From Calonectria ilicicola (Eukaryota > Ascomycota > Sordariomycetes > Hypocreales > Nectriaceae), in the NCBI GenBank assembly GCA_020809705.1, contig CP085835.1, positions 496,001-560,000 of the forward strand: a stretch of DNA of 64,000 nt, given 5' to 3'. Of this stretch, positions 34,560 through 46,684 are shown one piece after another. The first letter of the stretch is position 1, and every line of letters begins with the position of its first letter. The notes under the pieces are model-generated. The model saw only the letters and a program-made list of their open reading frames with translations, searched no databases and was not told the origin of the DNA. The position numbers were made by a program, and so were the translations under genes.

Positions 34560-37500
34560 ATGCGCTACACCAGCATCGCCGCCGCCGCCCTCGGCTTGCT
34601 GCGGGTGGGCGAGGCCGCTGTCTGCAGCACAAGCAGTGGCGCAAACGTGCATGCGTCCGCTAACACGGTTTTGGCCCCCGCTTCGACGTCGACTTGCGAG
34701 GTCAAGAACGTTGACTTTGCTGACAAGCTCAACGGCTACACCACCACCGGCGAAGTCACCTGGGTCAAGAACCAGGGCTACGGTAAGGACAAGAACGGCG
34801 CCTGCCAGCTCCAGACCGAGGGCGACGACGATTACGATGACGAGGAGGACTACACCGTCGACAAGCGCCAGGCCATCACCGGCACCTCGGTGAGCACCAC
34901 CGTCCGGCGCCTCACTTCCGGCGCCTCGTACAACGTCGAATTCTACTACTACGTGATTACCGCCCGCCCCGCCAACAGCTGCCGGCTCCGCGTCTACTTC
35001 AACGGCGAGAACATTGCTAACACCGACCGATTCGCCTCTGGCTTCTTCAACTCCAACTGGGCTCGCGTTTCTGGAAGCGCCATTGCCAGGTCCACCTCTG
35101 CTACTGTCACCGTCTCCGTCAACTGCGACTCCCGCGGCCTTGCTCGTGTGTACATTGACCGGATCTCTGTTACCCGTGCCGCCACTGTCAGCAGCAGCAG
35201 CACTGCTCGTATTTCCAGCACATCTGCCGCCAGCTCTGCCGCCGTCCCCAGCTCTGCCGCCGCATCTAGCTCTGCCGTTGCTGCGACCTCTGTAACCGCC
35301 GAGGCTGCCTCTACCGAGTCTGCTGCCGCTTCTTCCGCCGCCGCAACCAGCGCCACATCTGCCGAAATCAGCCCTCGTGCTTCTTCCGCCACCGTCACTA
35401 GCGCCACATCTGCCGAGTCCACTGCCAGCTCTTCTGACGTCTCTAGCTCTGCTGCTTCCAGCTCTGCTGCTACCTCTGAAGCCTCCAGCACCACCGCGGC
35501 CTCGACACCCTCGACCACTGACGTTTCCAGCACCGTCACCACTCTGTCTAGCGGCATTGTCACCTCCAGCGCCACTTCTAGCGTTGCCACCAACACCACC
35601 TCGACCACCAGCGCTAGCGTCGGCCCTGCTACCGTTGACAGCACTGTCCTCATCATTGCTCGCGATGCCACCACCGCTGAGCTGGCCAGTGCCGGTCTCC
35701 TTGCCTATGGCATTCCCTTTGAGAACCTCATTGTTCCCCAGGCTGGTGTTGCTCTGCCCGTTTTGAACTCGTCCACCACCAAGGCCAACTATGGTGGTAT
35801 CATCGTCCTTGACTCTGTCTCGTACGAATACAACGGCTCCGTCTGGCGCAGCGCCATCACCGACGACCAGTGGACTACCATTCACAGCTACCAGACCACC
35901 TTCAACATCCGCATGGTCCGCATCAACGACTACCCTGGCAGCAGCTCCGGCACTACCCCTGTTTCTGGTGGATGCTGTGGTACTGGTGTGAACCAAAGCG
36001 TTTTCTTCTCTGATGTCAGCGACTTCCCCACTGCTAACCTCAAGGCGTAAGTTTATCAATCATATCAATCTGTCTCGTACTAGTTCAGAAACTAACCATT
36101 GCTGTGTAGCAACGCCGAGGCCTCGACCACTGGTCTGTACCACGTCCCTGCCAGCGTCACCGATTCCTCCACCACCAAGATTGTCGCCAAGTTTGGTGTC
36201 AGCACCGATTTCTCCGCCGAGAGCGTGGCCGCTGTCATCAACAACTTCAACGGCCGCGAGCAGTGGGTCTGGTTCATCAGCTGGGCTCCTTCTTGGTCCA
36301 TCACCTCGTCGTACCTCCAGCATGGTCACATCCACTGGATGACCCGTGGTCTCTTTCTTGGAAAGCGCAAGGTCCACTTGAACGCGCAGATCGATGATGT
36401 GCAACTCTCCACCGAACCTTATTATCCCGCCAACTCTAGCGAAGTCAAGATCGACGTTACTGATCTCGAGGCCCATGTCGATTGGCAGAACAACCTGGCA
36501 ACCCGTCTCCCCACCGGCTCCGACTTTCGTCTCGAGCTCGCCCACAACGGTAACGGTGACATGATTGCCTCCACCATTGAGGATACCCTCGCCATCTGTG
36601 ACCCCGAGGAGGCTGTCTACTACGAGTCCCCCGTGGCTGCCCCTAACGAGTGGCGCAAGCCCCTTGGAACTGGTGAGGACGTTTGGCCCACCGAATACCA
36701 GACCTACAACTGGACCGAGACCTGCGCTCAACTTGATGACTTTGCCGATTGGTTCACCGTTTCTTCCAACCTGAACCAGTTTGCCCACATCTCCCACACC
36801 TTTACTCACCTTAACCTGAACAATGCCACCTACAAGGACACCGCCCGTGAGATTCAGTTCAACCAGGCTTGGATGGCCCAGATGGGTATTGACAAGGCCA
36901 CACACTACTCGCCTAACGGTCTCATTCCTCCCCAGATTACTGGTCTCTACAACGGCGATGCTATCCAGGCCTGGATGGAGAACGGAATCTACTACGTTGT
37001 TGGCGACAACACCCGTCCTCAGACTCGAAACTCCAACAACGCCTACTGGCCTTTGATCACCACCGTTGCCACCAACGGCTATGATGGTCTTACCATTATT
37101 CCTCGCTACTCTACCCGTATCTATTACAACTGCCACACCATGGAGTGTGATCTCAAGGAGTGGATCGATACCTCTGCCGGCAGCGGTGACTTTTTCAACC
37201 TTTTGTCCTTTGAGAGGGAGTCTGTCGTGCGAAACTTGTTCGCGCTCCAGTCCGACCCTTACATGTTCCACCAGGCCAACATGTACCAGCGTGACGTCGA
37301 GCCCATTACTATTGGCGACCAGACCGACCAGATGTCTCTCGTCCAGGCTTGGACCGAGACTGTTCTCCAGGAATTCATCCGCCTGACCAACTGGCCCGTC
37401 CAGAGCTTGACCCAGGATAACCTTGCCCACTACTTCTTGGACCGCAAGACTGTCGATGACTGCAACCCCAAGCTGTCCTACACTTTCGCCGCTAACTCGT

Positions 37501-37700
37501 CGGCCATTGCATCCGTCACCGTCACCGCTGATGGCAACACCTGTGGCAAGCCCATCCCCGTCACCATCCCCTCGGGATCCGCTTCCGCTTCTGGAGGATC
37601 CGTCACCTCCGACGTGGTCGGCTCTGAGCCCCCCATCCAGTGGGTGACGCTCAACGGCTCGCCTGTCACTCTGACACTCAGCTCGCCAGTTACTTTGTAA
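34560..37700 (+). CDS. Agd3-like extracellular polysaccharide deacetylase (2 exons, 1025 aa)
   Basis: Resembles Agd3, the CE18 enzyme that removes acetyl groups from galactosaminogalactan in Aspergillus fumigatus, a modification needed for adhesion and biofilm. Exons are 34560-36046 and 36110-37700; the intron starts GTAAGT and ends TGTAG. Signal peptide to about residue 19; a beta-rich N-terminal domain to about 215; a Ser/Ala/Thr linker of about 150 residues; a CBM87-like domain with STVLIIARDATTAELASAGLLAYGIPFENL; then the deacetylase. Metal-site candidates are NAQIDDVQL (Asp591/592) and HISHTFTH (His722, 725, 729). The C-terminus is a Ser/Gly-rich beta region. Codon use is strongly C-ended, suggesting high expression. 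No other GAG-cluster gene is in the window. Confidence 0.87.
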
Positions 37701-39422
37701 TGTGTTGATTTTGCGGGAGGAGGAGGATTAAAAAATAATTCTTGTATATCATGCGACCAATATAGCTATGAAATAGTTTTTGCTTCGAGTTTAATATAGG
37801 TACAGACAATTTGTCTTGATATATGAGTTGTGAAGATTGTTCCATGTGTGGCTGACGGTGCCTGAAACTGAAATGTAACGTCACCTTTTTGTGCGTGGAA
37901 GTTGTAAGTTGGCATAGGAATCGCCCGGAAAAGAGTTCATTTCAAGTGAAATTGAGTGTCTTTTTCATGTTTGAGGCCGAACCTGTGGAGTTGTGAAGAA
38001 AAATTAAGTTGTTTTAGACTCAAGATCTCGGAATGATTGTGAGCCCACTAGGATAAGCTTGTGTCCACGGTAGTTTCGGGTTTTGGATAACCTAACATTT
38101 GGACATATTAAAGTAAGAAGCAAGCTGCATGTATTTATTCTTGATATGTGTATGCACTCTATGACACAGATGCATTGGGCGTTGGGTCGCCAAAGTCGAG
38201 TGATGAGATCGATCGCGATTCGATTGACAGGCTTCACGAGGGGGGCGATATTTACCCGGGGATCGCGGGCACCACGGCCTCGCTAGAAGAGCCCTAAAGG
38301 AAACAAGGCTCCAGTGGCGTTTTGACGCCCGCTTTAACACTCCAGTGGATCATCGATTGAGTTTGCCACAGGGATCTCTGTTTGAAGCCACTCAGGCTGC
38401 CGACTTGCCGACGGAGTTTTTGGTTGCCTTCTTTTTCTTTCTTTCTTTTAATGAGAAAAGACTCTGCGCTTATGCTGCTTTTCCGCTTTCGCTCGAGAGA
38501 AAAAGCAATGCTACGTTAAATTCCTCGTATTCGCAAGCATTTACGAGCGCATACTAGGAGGAAAAACAAGAGAAAAATAGATGCATCATAAAAATCTGAC
38601 ACTTTTTTACTAGAGAGAATTCTGAGTGATGGGCTTTGTACATAGGGTGCCATTCGCGTGAGGACTAGTGGACCAGGAAAAAGCAACGAAAACATCTGCA
38701 ACGGCCATGATGTGACATTCTTTGCAACGGAGGCTTTTGGGCTCTAACTTGGTTAAATCACTCAAAAAAGATCTAATTGGCGTTTGGGGAAATTGGCGTA
38801 AGATTACTTAGCGCTGGATGATATCTGGGGGATTCCCTCCTTGGACATCTGAAACTGATGATGGCGATGGATGGCCTTTTCCCCCAGAGAGAAGTGTCTC
38901 GCCGCAGGGGTCTCGGTAGTTTTGCAGGGTCCCACTGGGGGGGTTTCAGTTAAAGGCCATGATGGACTTGTCAATATGATAGAATAGCTCGCGTGTCGCA
39001 TTCTGCCCTGCTCTCTCGGCGGATGCAACGGCCAACGGCTGTGCCTCTGCGTTGCCCTTCATTGTCTCCACGCACAACGATGGAACCGCATATGTTAGTA
39101 TCCGTACAACGTTGGAGAGGTTTTTTTTTTCTTTTTTACGAGAACTGACTGTGTGCTACACGCCCGTCCCAGACTTTATTCTCCACCTTGTCCCGTGGGA
39201 AAAAAAGTGTCTTGTCTCTCTGCTCAAAACCCACTGGAGCCAAGATCCGAACCTTTTTCTTGGCCTTCCTTCCTTGCTTGTCCCATCACCTTCTTTGGAC
39301 CTTATTATCGTAAGATCTGCGCTGTCAAAAAGAGTGCCTTCGACGAACTGACAGGCTCGATTCATGATTCCCCACGGGAAAACCACTCTGCAACTCAAGG
39401 CACCTGACGACTCTGGCCCGTA
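37701..39422. other. Intergenic between Agd3-like gene and PTH11-like receptor
   Basis: About 1.7 kb, no supported gene. The left 150 bp are A/T-rich and probably the deacetylase 3' UTR. Short frames at 38345-38701 and 39052-39407 have no motif. Confidence 0.5.
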
Positions 39423-40957
39423 ATGTCGTTCCCAGTTGTCGATGGCGTCACTGTGTTGATGCCCCCGCCTCCGGGCTACAAAGTCGACTTTGATCACCCC
39501 AAACAGCGGCATGATGTTACGGCGTACATTGTGTTTGGAGCAGGACTCTCGCTTTCGGTATTCTTCTTTGGGCAGTATGCATACGCCAAAGTGTGGATTC
39601 TTCGCAAATTCGATGCGCAGTTAGGTATGTCAAGCTACGCTTTCGTATTCCATCGCTGTCTTCTCACGCATTTCCAGGCTGTTTGATTATAGGATGGATC
39701 TTTTCGGTAGCTATTCAAGCCATAACCGTTCGTAAGTGGTATATATGAAGGGACTTGATCTTGGTGTGTTGCTCACAGAAACCAGGGAGTTTCAGCGTCA
39801 AAATCATCGGTGTACACATCTGGGAAATGTCGATTCAGCATGCCCAAAACGCATCCTATGTAAGCTCACCACTTCCTCGGTTCCAAAAGAGCATCACTGA
39901 TACATTGCCCAGTGTTTAGTGATTGTACCTATCCTTACAGCTGTCATGACCTGTGTCTGTAAGACATCGTTGTGTTTATTCTACTACCACCTATCCCCCA
40001 AGCTCTGGTGGAAATGGGCTAGCGGGATGGTTTTAGTTCTTATGGCAGGTCACAACATCGGAATCTTCATCACCATTCTTCTCGGCTGCCGACCCTTTGC
40101 AAAAAACTGGAACTCGTCGATCCCAGGAACATGCATCGACCGACCAGTTCTTTACATTCTCACGGCTGCACTGGGGATATTTTCTGATTTGGTGCTCCTG
40201 TTCGTCCCCATTCCCATGATTTTGAGATTACAGATGCCGGGGCGTCAAAAGATTGGCCTTATCTTGTTCTTTACCATTGGTTCAGCGTAAGCAAACTTAA
40301 CTGTCTTATTGTCTCTCGTTGAAGCTTGCTTGCTGATTGCATGATTAGTACCCTTGTAACGGCAATTATGCGGCTTGTCCTTCTCATACCAACTCTTGGG
40401 CTAATGGATATAACATGGAAGGTCTCTGGAACAGCAGTTGTCATGTCAGTTGCCTGGAAACCTCTAACCACAGAACCTTTACTGACTCCATCAACGATAG
40501 TCTTGCCGAGTCAAACCTCCTCGTCATCTGCGCGACCCTCCCGACCCTTCGACAATTCTTCGCCCACGTTGCCCCGCATGTGATTGGAGAGAGAGGATCT
40601 TCGGCTCGAAAGTCTGGAAGCCACCAGAGCGAGTCCCAAAAACACTCGTTCAAGACAATCGGTAGCAGTACCGAGAACCGAAAGAGAGTAGACGAGTATG
40701 GAATGACCATAAACGACGACGATATATGCTTGACGACTGTGGGACCGGCGGATGATCTTCAATGTCGAACAGAGAATTCAGGCAGTGACGTGGAGCGAAC
40801 CCGCACAGCAACAACGCAGGACGGGAGGTCGCGCAGTGCATCCAGAGATTCATCTGTTGATAATTTTCTCTGGGACTCGAGGGTTGGCGGTTATGATTTA
40901 GAGTCGCAGCGTGTCATTGTTGAGGCCAAAGCTACTACTCTTGAGCCGAAACATTGA
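39423..40957 (+). CDS. PTH11-like rhodopsin-domain receptor without CFEM (6 exons, 413 aa)
   Basis: Seven-helix fungal membrane protein of the rhodopsin-domain/PTH11 class; probable surface-cue receptor. Exons are 39423-39624, 39693-39731, 39786-39859, 39913-40286, 40349-40444 and 40501-40957. Splicing joins ITAYIVFGAG-type TM1, LGWIFSVAIQAITV, IGVHIWEMS, VPILTAVMTCVCKTSLCLFYYHLSP, NWNSSIPGTCIDRPVLYILTA, IFSDLVLLFVPIPMI, TLVTAIMRL and ESNLLVICATLPTLRQFF. All are in family order and make seven helices. The Ser-rich cytosolic tail of about 140 residues has many potential phosphorylation sites. The CFEM domain seen in the gene at 13288 is absent. The exon 5 donor (GTCAGT) is the least certain border. 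Confidence 0.85.
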
Positions 40958-41508
40958 GGGGGGGTTGTCACCTGTATTAGCGGGCGCTGATTTGAAATGT
41001 TCATGAAGTAGCCATGTATTATGCAATATGATTAACGATGTTTGTATGTTTCATCGAAACTATCCCTTTCGGTTTCTTTTGTCAATTATGTCTCGTTCAG
41101 ATCATGGATTCGGGGAATGTGAAGAAGGAGAAAGTGTAATGATGCTTCATAACCACGAGGCTTCAATGACAGTCATAACGATGCGTCATAAGGTAGTAAA
41201 AATCTTGAAATTGTGGTATTCGTCGTGATACTATATAAGTATTCTTGCCCCTGTTGCTCAGTTTCTATCGTTTCGTCATATCTAGCTCTAGCATTGATCC
41301 AAGGTATAAGACTCCCGTTTAAAAATAACGCCCGCCTTTCCCCCAAAAACACCACCATGTTGCCGGCGGATTTTGATCAAGACAAAATTCTGTCTACGCT
41401 TCCCATATAAAACCAACCTACCGGATCAGAAAGATCACTCATTGTTTTGCTTTTGGCAGGATCCGTCTTGGCGCGCTCAAGACCAGTGTCGAAGTAAGAA
41501 GTGGACCG
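40958..41508. other. Intergenic between receptor and zinc-module gene
   Basis: Two convergent 3' ends flank this 551 bp. No gene seen. Confidence 0.5.
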
Positions 41509-43013
41509 CTACTGACTGCCACAAGTAGCCTCTGGAGTGTGCACGTCATACCCTTGCTTTGGATGGGTGCGAACATCTTCCAACAGCTTGGAAACCAGAT
41601 GATTAAGGTCAGATTTACTAATATCTCTGGATTCCTTTTCGAGGAAACGCGTGCTAACACTTTCACCCTCACGTTTCCAGAAATGCTGCAGCATGCCAAT
41701 TGCTTCTTCCACGTAAGTACCAAGGTAAGGGTTTTTTGGTCTATCGATATTAGGAAACAAAATATCCCAGATGGCATACCACTGGTCGGTCTGCAAGGAA
41801 CCCCTAGTCGCTGGCCGCTTCAAGAGATCCTGTGTGGTTGGATTGACCCATTCAGTCATGGGTGCTGTTTCTGGTTTGCGTGGTTGACAGCTTTTTGCTC
41901 GCACATGCTCATCTCTCTCAGTAGAAGTACCGAACCGACCATGGCACACTGGGCAACAACTTGGACCCTGGTAATGACGTCTTTGAAGGTGCTGCTTGAT
42001 ATCTCGAATGCGTGTCATCCTACGATTCAAGCAGTCCATGTGGCGCACTGGATCGAGTCGATGAAATGGGCAAGCAAACACGGAAAGATTCTTATCTTGC
42101 TTGCCGGACTTCTCATCATCAAGAGCTTTTTCGGGGCTAAGTTGGTTTTCTTCTAATTCTGCCTCCATTGTATTCATCTGAGAGCCCTGCGTCCAGTCAA
42201 AGCTCGGATCTTGAGAAATCGATGACTGACTTAGGTTGGTACTAGTTGTAGGTGATAACATCGGAAGACTGTCTCCAAATTGGCTTAAGGAGCTTACAGT
42301 TGGATCCAAGCACAATGGTTGCATGAATGAATCGTGCATCAGACTTTGGTCGGGTGCCACATCTAAAAGGTTCATATTCATGTCGGTTATCGGTATATCA
42401 ATCCCACCGCTAAAGCCTAGAAGGGAATCAGGAATGAGCACCGTTACAAGTTGGATGAGGTCAACTTCACCTGATGTATTATGATCGATATAAAAATTGG
42501 AAATGTCATTCGAAATATTGGCCCCCGGCCATTGAAACCCGGACATGGTGTCGAGTGTGGTCGCCCCGGAATCGAATTGCCCAGGTGTCCAAGCATCCGA
42601 TAACCCCAAGTGAGCCCCTACACCGGATATGTCTAGCGGCGATGCTCCATTCTGAGGACACCCTGCCAGGTCCATATTGATATCGGGGCTTTGGTTGGCA
42701 TACCATGGCATTTGGGTGCTATCGCACATCTCGAGACAGCTGACTTGGCTGGAATCTGGGGAAAGTAAAGGCTGCTTCTGCAGGTCCTTGGAGCCTTGAC
42801 TAGATAGAGATACCCTGTTCATACGCTGTCGATTGCGCTGGGCTCTTGTTGAATGCCGAGGTGCGGGTGCATTATTATTGAAGGATTTGAGGCTGCAAAG
42901 TCGACAATTGTTATTTGGGTGGAATGAGGAATTTGGGGCTTGTTTAGGAGACCAACATACCCACGCTGATGGGCTCTCGAGTAAGATTCTCTACCTGGCG
43001 TGATTTTGGACAT
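41509..43013 (-). CDS. Zinc-finger-module protein A (2 exons, 478 aa)
   Basis: Function unknown; probable nuclear or nucleic-acid-binding protein. Exons are 42961-43013 and 41509-42892. The intron starts GTATGT and ends TTTGCAG. The N-terminus is basic (TRAQRNRQRMNR), then a long acidic, Asp/Ser-rich disordered region. The C-terminal module opens CPFHRLDPVRHMDC. It continues RIRDIKQHLQRRHYQ, then CCPVCHGRF and RDEHVRAKSC, that is a C-x12-C..H-x4-H finger followed by a C-x2-C..H-x5-C finger. A helical block with QWYAIWDILFP and NPYL comes after. The same module recurs in the genes at 45353 and 46685. An alternative acceptor 44 nt further on (TTCAACAAG) would shorten the basic region. Confidence 0.78.
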
Positions 43014-44634
43014 GGTGCGGAGCTTGAAAAGGCAAGAGACAAGATGAACCTGAGATTTCGGGGTTTAATTGAACTTCTTTTGAGGACTTGACTTTTCAAT
43101 CAATATTGTAGAACAATGTGCCGCAAGACAAAGCCCTTAGTTGAGCCTTGGCCACTTATTGGCTGTGTGTGTGGGTGCGCGGCCGTTGCAGAGAGGTTGC
43201 CTCACGGTCTGCCTACAGAGGGGCAAGGGTTGTACTACACGGCCGTGGACACAGCTATCAACCACATCCTAAGCAAGGTAGAGATTGGCATTGCACTGCG
43301 TTTCAACTAGAGAATCATGGCGCCATTTCCGGTCGCACGATTTGTTCTTCTCAGACCGGTCCGCCTCATTTAATACTACACGGGGCTCCTGTCCAACGCT
43401 TGTGTGTCCAACGGATGGCGGAATTGTCTCTAGTTCAATAATCCGGACATGTGCCGACACAGATCAATTGGTTAAGTAGCATTCAGGGACTGGCTGGTTG
43501 CCTGCTGACTGCGCCCAGGCTGGCAGTTCCCCTCCCCGCGCCTCGCTCTAAGTTAGTCTGCGCCTCATCCCCCCACAACCTGCTTGTGATTCGCAGTCGA
43601 GCTAACGAGGCCTTCTATGGTCGGCATGGCATAGCCGGGGTGGCTGCTTGGTGCCCTGCCCGTCGAACTGCTTCTGGACTTATCTACCGAATTTTCAAAA
43701 GGGGGCATTGTGTCTTATAATATTGAGGATTATTTGCCGCAAAACCTCAGCTGGTGGGGACGCTTGGCTGAGGCTTGACGCTGCGACTTTCTGTTGGCTG
43801 TGCAATGTCTTGGCACCAGCGGCCTCCGCCAACAAAACAAGTCGCCTTGAATGAACAATTCGTCATTCTTTAGTCACCGCTGAATGTGCACCTATCATAA
43901 ACCCTGATTTATCGGTGGGGCTGTGAAGCGGGCTGATCTTGCATCTTTTATCCGCTGGGCGCTATAAGACTCAAGGGCTTTCCCCGTTCATTGCGAATGA
44001 GGCTCTTTGCGAATGCCCGTTCGGTAGCGCACTGGTAAAATGAATCTGATCTTTAGATTGAGGGTTCATAGAATTAAATAAACGATGGATGACAGGGGTT
44101 TATATATGCTGGCCCCCATCTAACGTTCAATTGTGCAAACGCGGTCATCCCCAAATGTTTCAGCCGTGTGGGCACAAATGCACTCACTGTTGGTTCCGAC
44201 AGAAGGGCCAACAACAAGCCCACCCGTGCTGGCCCCAAAATGCTGTCCGTTCACATTTTTTTGTGTCGAGATGTGCGAATTGGAATCGCTTATCGCAACC
44301 AAAAAAGCAAGAAAACATGAGTGTGGTTGGCGGAAAATACAGAAGCCCCTTGGGCTAGAAAGTGCATTTGCTTCTTTTCGGTTTCCACTTGTGTCTATCA
44401 ATATGACAGATGTTTCCAGAAGTTTCTCCACTACGTACCAAAAAATCCCCGCTCCCTGTTCAACAGGATGTGTCGAGGCATAATGGTCTGAACTCAGCCC
44501 CCTGCATCTCGGGAGAGGTTGAACAGAATCTGACCTCCACATCCACATCCAAGAATTCTTTGTCACTGATACATCCTCAGAGAGCGAATCCTGAGATTCA
44601 TACGCAGACTTGTGCACGTTGCAGAATTGTAATC
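43014..44634. other. Intergenic between zinc-module genes A and B
   Basis: Divergent upstream region. Several short plus-strand frames (43116-43854) overlap and carry no family signal. A degenerate tRNA-like stretch near 44010-44080 was examined and not accepted. Confidence 0.5.
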
Positions 44635-44955
44635 ATGCTGCGCATTCTGTACCTTTTTCTTTCATTTCTAATACTTGCCTGCACCAAAAACGCTGGGACT
44701 TATGCTCAGCCGTGCCCGTTGTACCGGGGCCTGGCTGAATTACTTAACTTTGACCTTACACAAGGCTATGTAGCCTGGGATGACTCCCATTTCGGACAGA
44801 CTAGTCGCAATGGAAGCCTTTGCCTAGTGGCGAGCCCCTGCAGCCGGGCTGTGAGCCGACCGTATCAATCTCTAGAAGGATTCCACTCGACTTTACCCGA
44901 ACAGCACATGCCGCTTGCTCTGAGAAGTAACGCCGACTGTAAGTTGTTTTTTTGA
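44635..44955 (+). CDS. Possible small secreted protein (106 aa), doubtful
   Basis: Open frame with a convincing signal-peptide-like start (MLRILYLFLSFLILA, then a small-residue cut region ending TYAQ) and several Cys after it. No family recognised, no intron, and it lies just upstream of zinc-module gene B where a 5' UTR is expected. It could be a chance frame. Confidence 0.2.
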   Translation: MLRILYLFLSFLILACTKNAGTYAQPCPLYRGLAELLNFDLTQGYVAWDDSHFGQTSRNGSLCLVASPCSRAVSRPYQSLEGFHSTLPEQHMPLALRSNADCKLFF

Positions 44956-45352
44956 CATGATATTCAACATCGCATCGGGATACTTTCCTAACTTCGAAAT
45001 AGCAGTGCCTCTGAGCCAAAAAGCTATCCTTGCAATCGACCCTGGATCATTGCATCATCCTGTCAAAAATAACTACCCACAGCTTCGGACAAAACAAAAG
45101 CGCTCCTTTCCCCACAAACTTACTGTTTCAACCTCGCTGCTAATACCTTTATGGATCTTTCTCACTGTGGCAAGGATTTGGAGACCAGTCCAGTCTAGCG
45201 ACATCTCTTCTTCCAAGATTCCACTAAACACTCCATTCTGGAGCGTCCTGGGCTTCTGCCTTGGCTTCATCAAGCAGCATCCTCCTACTAGAAGAACTCC
45301 ACGACATGCTGGCCGCTCCTCTCATCACAGTCCAATCTCCCAAGCAAAAAAC

Positions 45353-46462
45353 ATGACCTCAGTATTTAAAGTTACGTATCAGAGAAAAATGAATTCAGGC
45401 AGCGACAAACAGGATGACGATGATGACGATGATGAAGCGTCTGGGTCGCCACCCTCAAATAACCACGAAAAAGGTGAAAAGAACACACAAGACGAGATCA
45501 TGGCTTGTCACTTCTATAAATTTGACCCCGTAAGGTATCATAATTGCGGGCTCAGAAAGTTGCGAGACTTCTCCCGGGTCAAGCAGCACCTTAAACGAAG
45601 CCACTTTGTTGATCCTCTATGCTGCCCGACATGCATGGAGAAAATCCCTAACGAAAGCCTCCGCCATCAACACATTGCTTCCAAAAGTTGCCAGTTTCTA
45701 CCAGGCATATCTGAAAACATCACCGAAGAAGAAATGAAGAATATCAGCACGCATCGTGAGGTAGTGCGCTCCTATGATGACAAGCGCAAGTGGTATGCGG
45801 CCTGGGATGTTCTTTTTAAGGGATTTCCTCTACCAAGCTCACCGTTCCTCAACGATGACATTAGCAAGTTCGAGGGGCCTCTTCATCAACTCGTTCAGCA
45901 CAAGACCCAAAATATCCAACAGCTTTTGGAACGACACGAGATTCGACTGTCCGCGTCAGAAACCTCAAAACTTGCCCACGACTTCATTAGCGAAATAATG
46001 AAAAACGTATCCGATAACCCTCACCAACGATATATGTCTCGTCACCAAACTTGGACAAATCTGCCAGCTTCAGTCTTTATACCGCCAGCCACGAGTACGC
46101 CCGCACTCCCGCAACCACCAGCGTTGCCCCTTGCTCCTAACAATGGGATATCTGGTGTGTTACGCGATCCCTCGTCCGCCACACATACGTATCGACGATT
46201 GCTACACGCCGTCAGTCAGGTACAACCACAGATTGGTACCACATCGGCGATAGATGCACCTGCTAATGTGTTGCCAAATCTTGACTTGAACTCTGATTTC
46301 ATGCTGGGAAATGAAGAGGACTTTCTGTCCACTTTGAATACATTTAATAATAATACGGATTTATTGGAAAGTTCACTAGATAACTTTGACAGTTTCTTGT
46401 TTGCGGAGGGGTCGGCTTATTGCACAAATAATGATAATGAGGGAACAGAGGAGACTAATTAG
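45353..46462 (+). CDS. Zinc-finger-module protein B (369 aa)
   Basis: Second copy of the Cys/His module found at 41509 and 46685; function unknown. The start at 45353 has a good A-rich context (CAAAAAACATG). An in-frame ATG at 44957 would add 132 residues including one hydrophobic stretch, but that part is low in coding character and is treated as 5' UTR. The N-terminus holds a run of eight acidic residues after SGSDKQ. The module is CHFYKFDPVRYHNC, then DFSRVKQHLKRSHF, then CCPTCMEKI and RHQHIASKSC, followed by KWYAAWDVLFKG and SPFL. The tail is Pro-rich then Asn/Asp-rich. Single exon as seen. It ends 222 bp before the convergent HET-module gene. Confidence 0.75.
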   Translation: MTSVFKVTYQRKMNSGSDKQDDDDDDDEASGSPPSNNHEKGEKNTQDEIMACHFYKFDPVRYHNCGLRKLRDFSRVKQHLKRSHFVDPLCCPTCMEKIPNESLRHQHIASKSCQFLPGISENITEEEMKNISTHREVVRSYDDKRKWYAAWDVLFKGFPLPSSPFLNDDISKFEGPLHQLVQHKTQNIQQLLERHEIRLSASETSKLAHDFISEIMKNVSDNPHQRYMSRHQTWTNLPASVFIPPATSTPALPQPPALPLAPNNGISGVLRDPSSATHTYRRLLHAVSQVQPQIGTTSAIDAPANVLPNLDLNSDFMLGNEEDFLSTLNTFNNNTDLLESSLDNFDSFLFAEGSAYCTNNDNEGTEETN

Positions 46463-46684
46463 GTTTGGGGTATTTTAGTGAATGAAAATTGGCGCAGTGC
46501 TGTTTTTGAATGTCAAGTTTCATGAGTAGAAAAGGATAAGTGCACATAAAATACTGGCTTGGTTCTACGCTCTAATTTCGAAGGGCCTGGACATTGCATC
46601 AAAACAAAACAAGGATTTTATTTCTCGTTTCCAAAACATGTTTATATAACAAGAATTCCATCATGAACACCTCTAACTGTATAG

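Noticed and set aside
34539..36059. 506-aa minus-strand open frame over the Agd3-like gene
   Set aside because: Mirror of a C-ended, Ser/Ala-biased sense codon pattern. No start context, no motif, and the sense strand has a recognised family.
36060..37430. 456-aa minus-strand open frame over exon 2 of the Agd3-like gene
   Set aside because: Same codon-bias shadow; no family features and no splice support.
41539..42156. 205-aa plus-strand frame opposite zinc-module gene A
   Set aside because: Shadow of the sense gene, whose module is conserved in two neighbours.
44010..44080. tRNA-like stretch with an A-box-like TAGCGCACTGG and an AATCT/AGATT stem
   Set aside because: The anticodon loop lacks the invariant T33 arrangement, the T arm is degenerate and the acceptor strands do not pair. 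At best a decayed tRNA.
44957..45352. 132-residue N-terminal extension with one hydrophobic stretch for zinc-module protein B
   Set aside because: Weak coding character and no counterpart in its two paralogues. Kept only as an alternative start.
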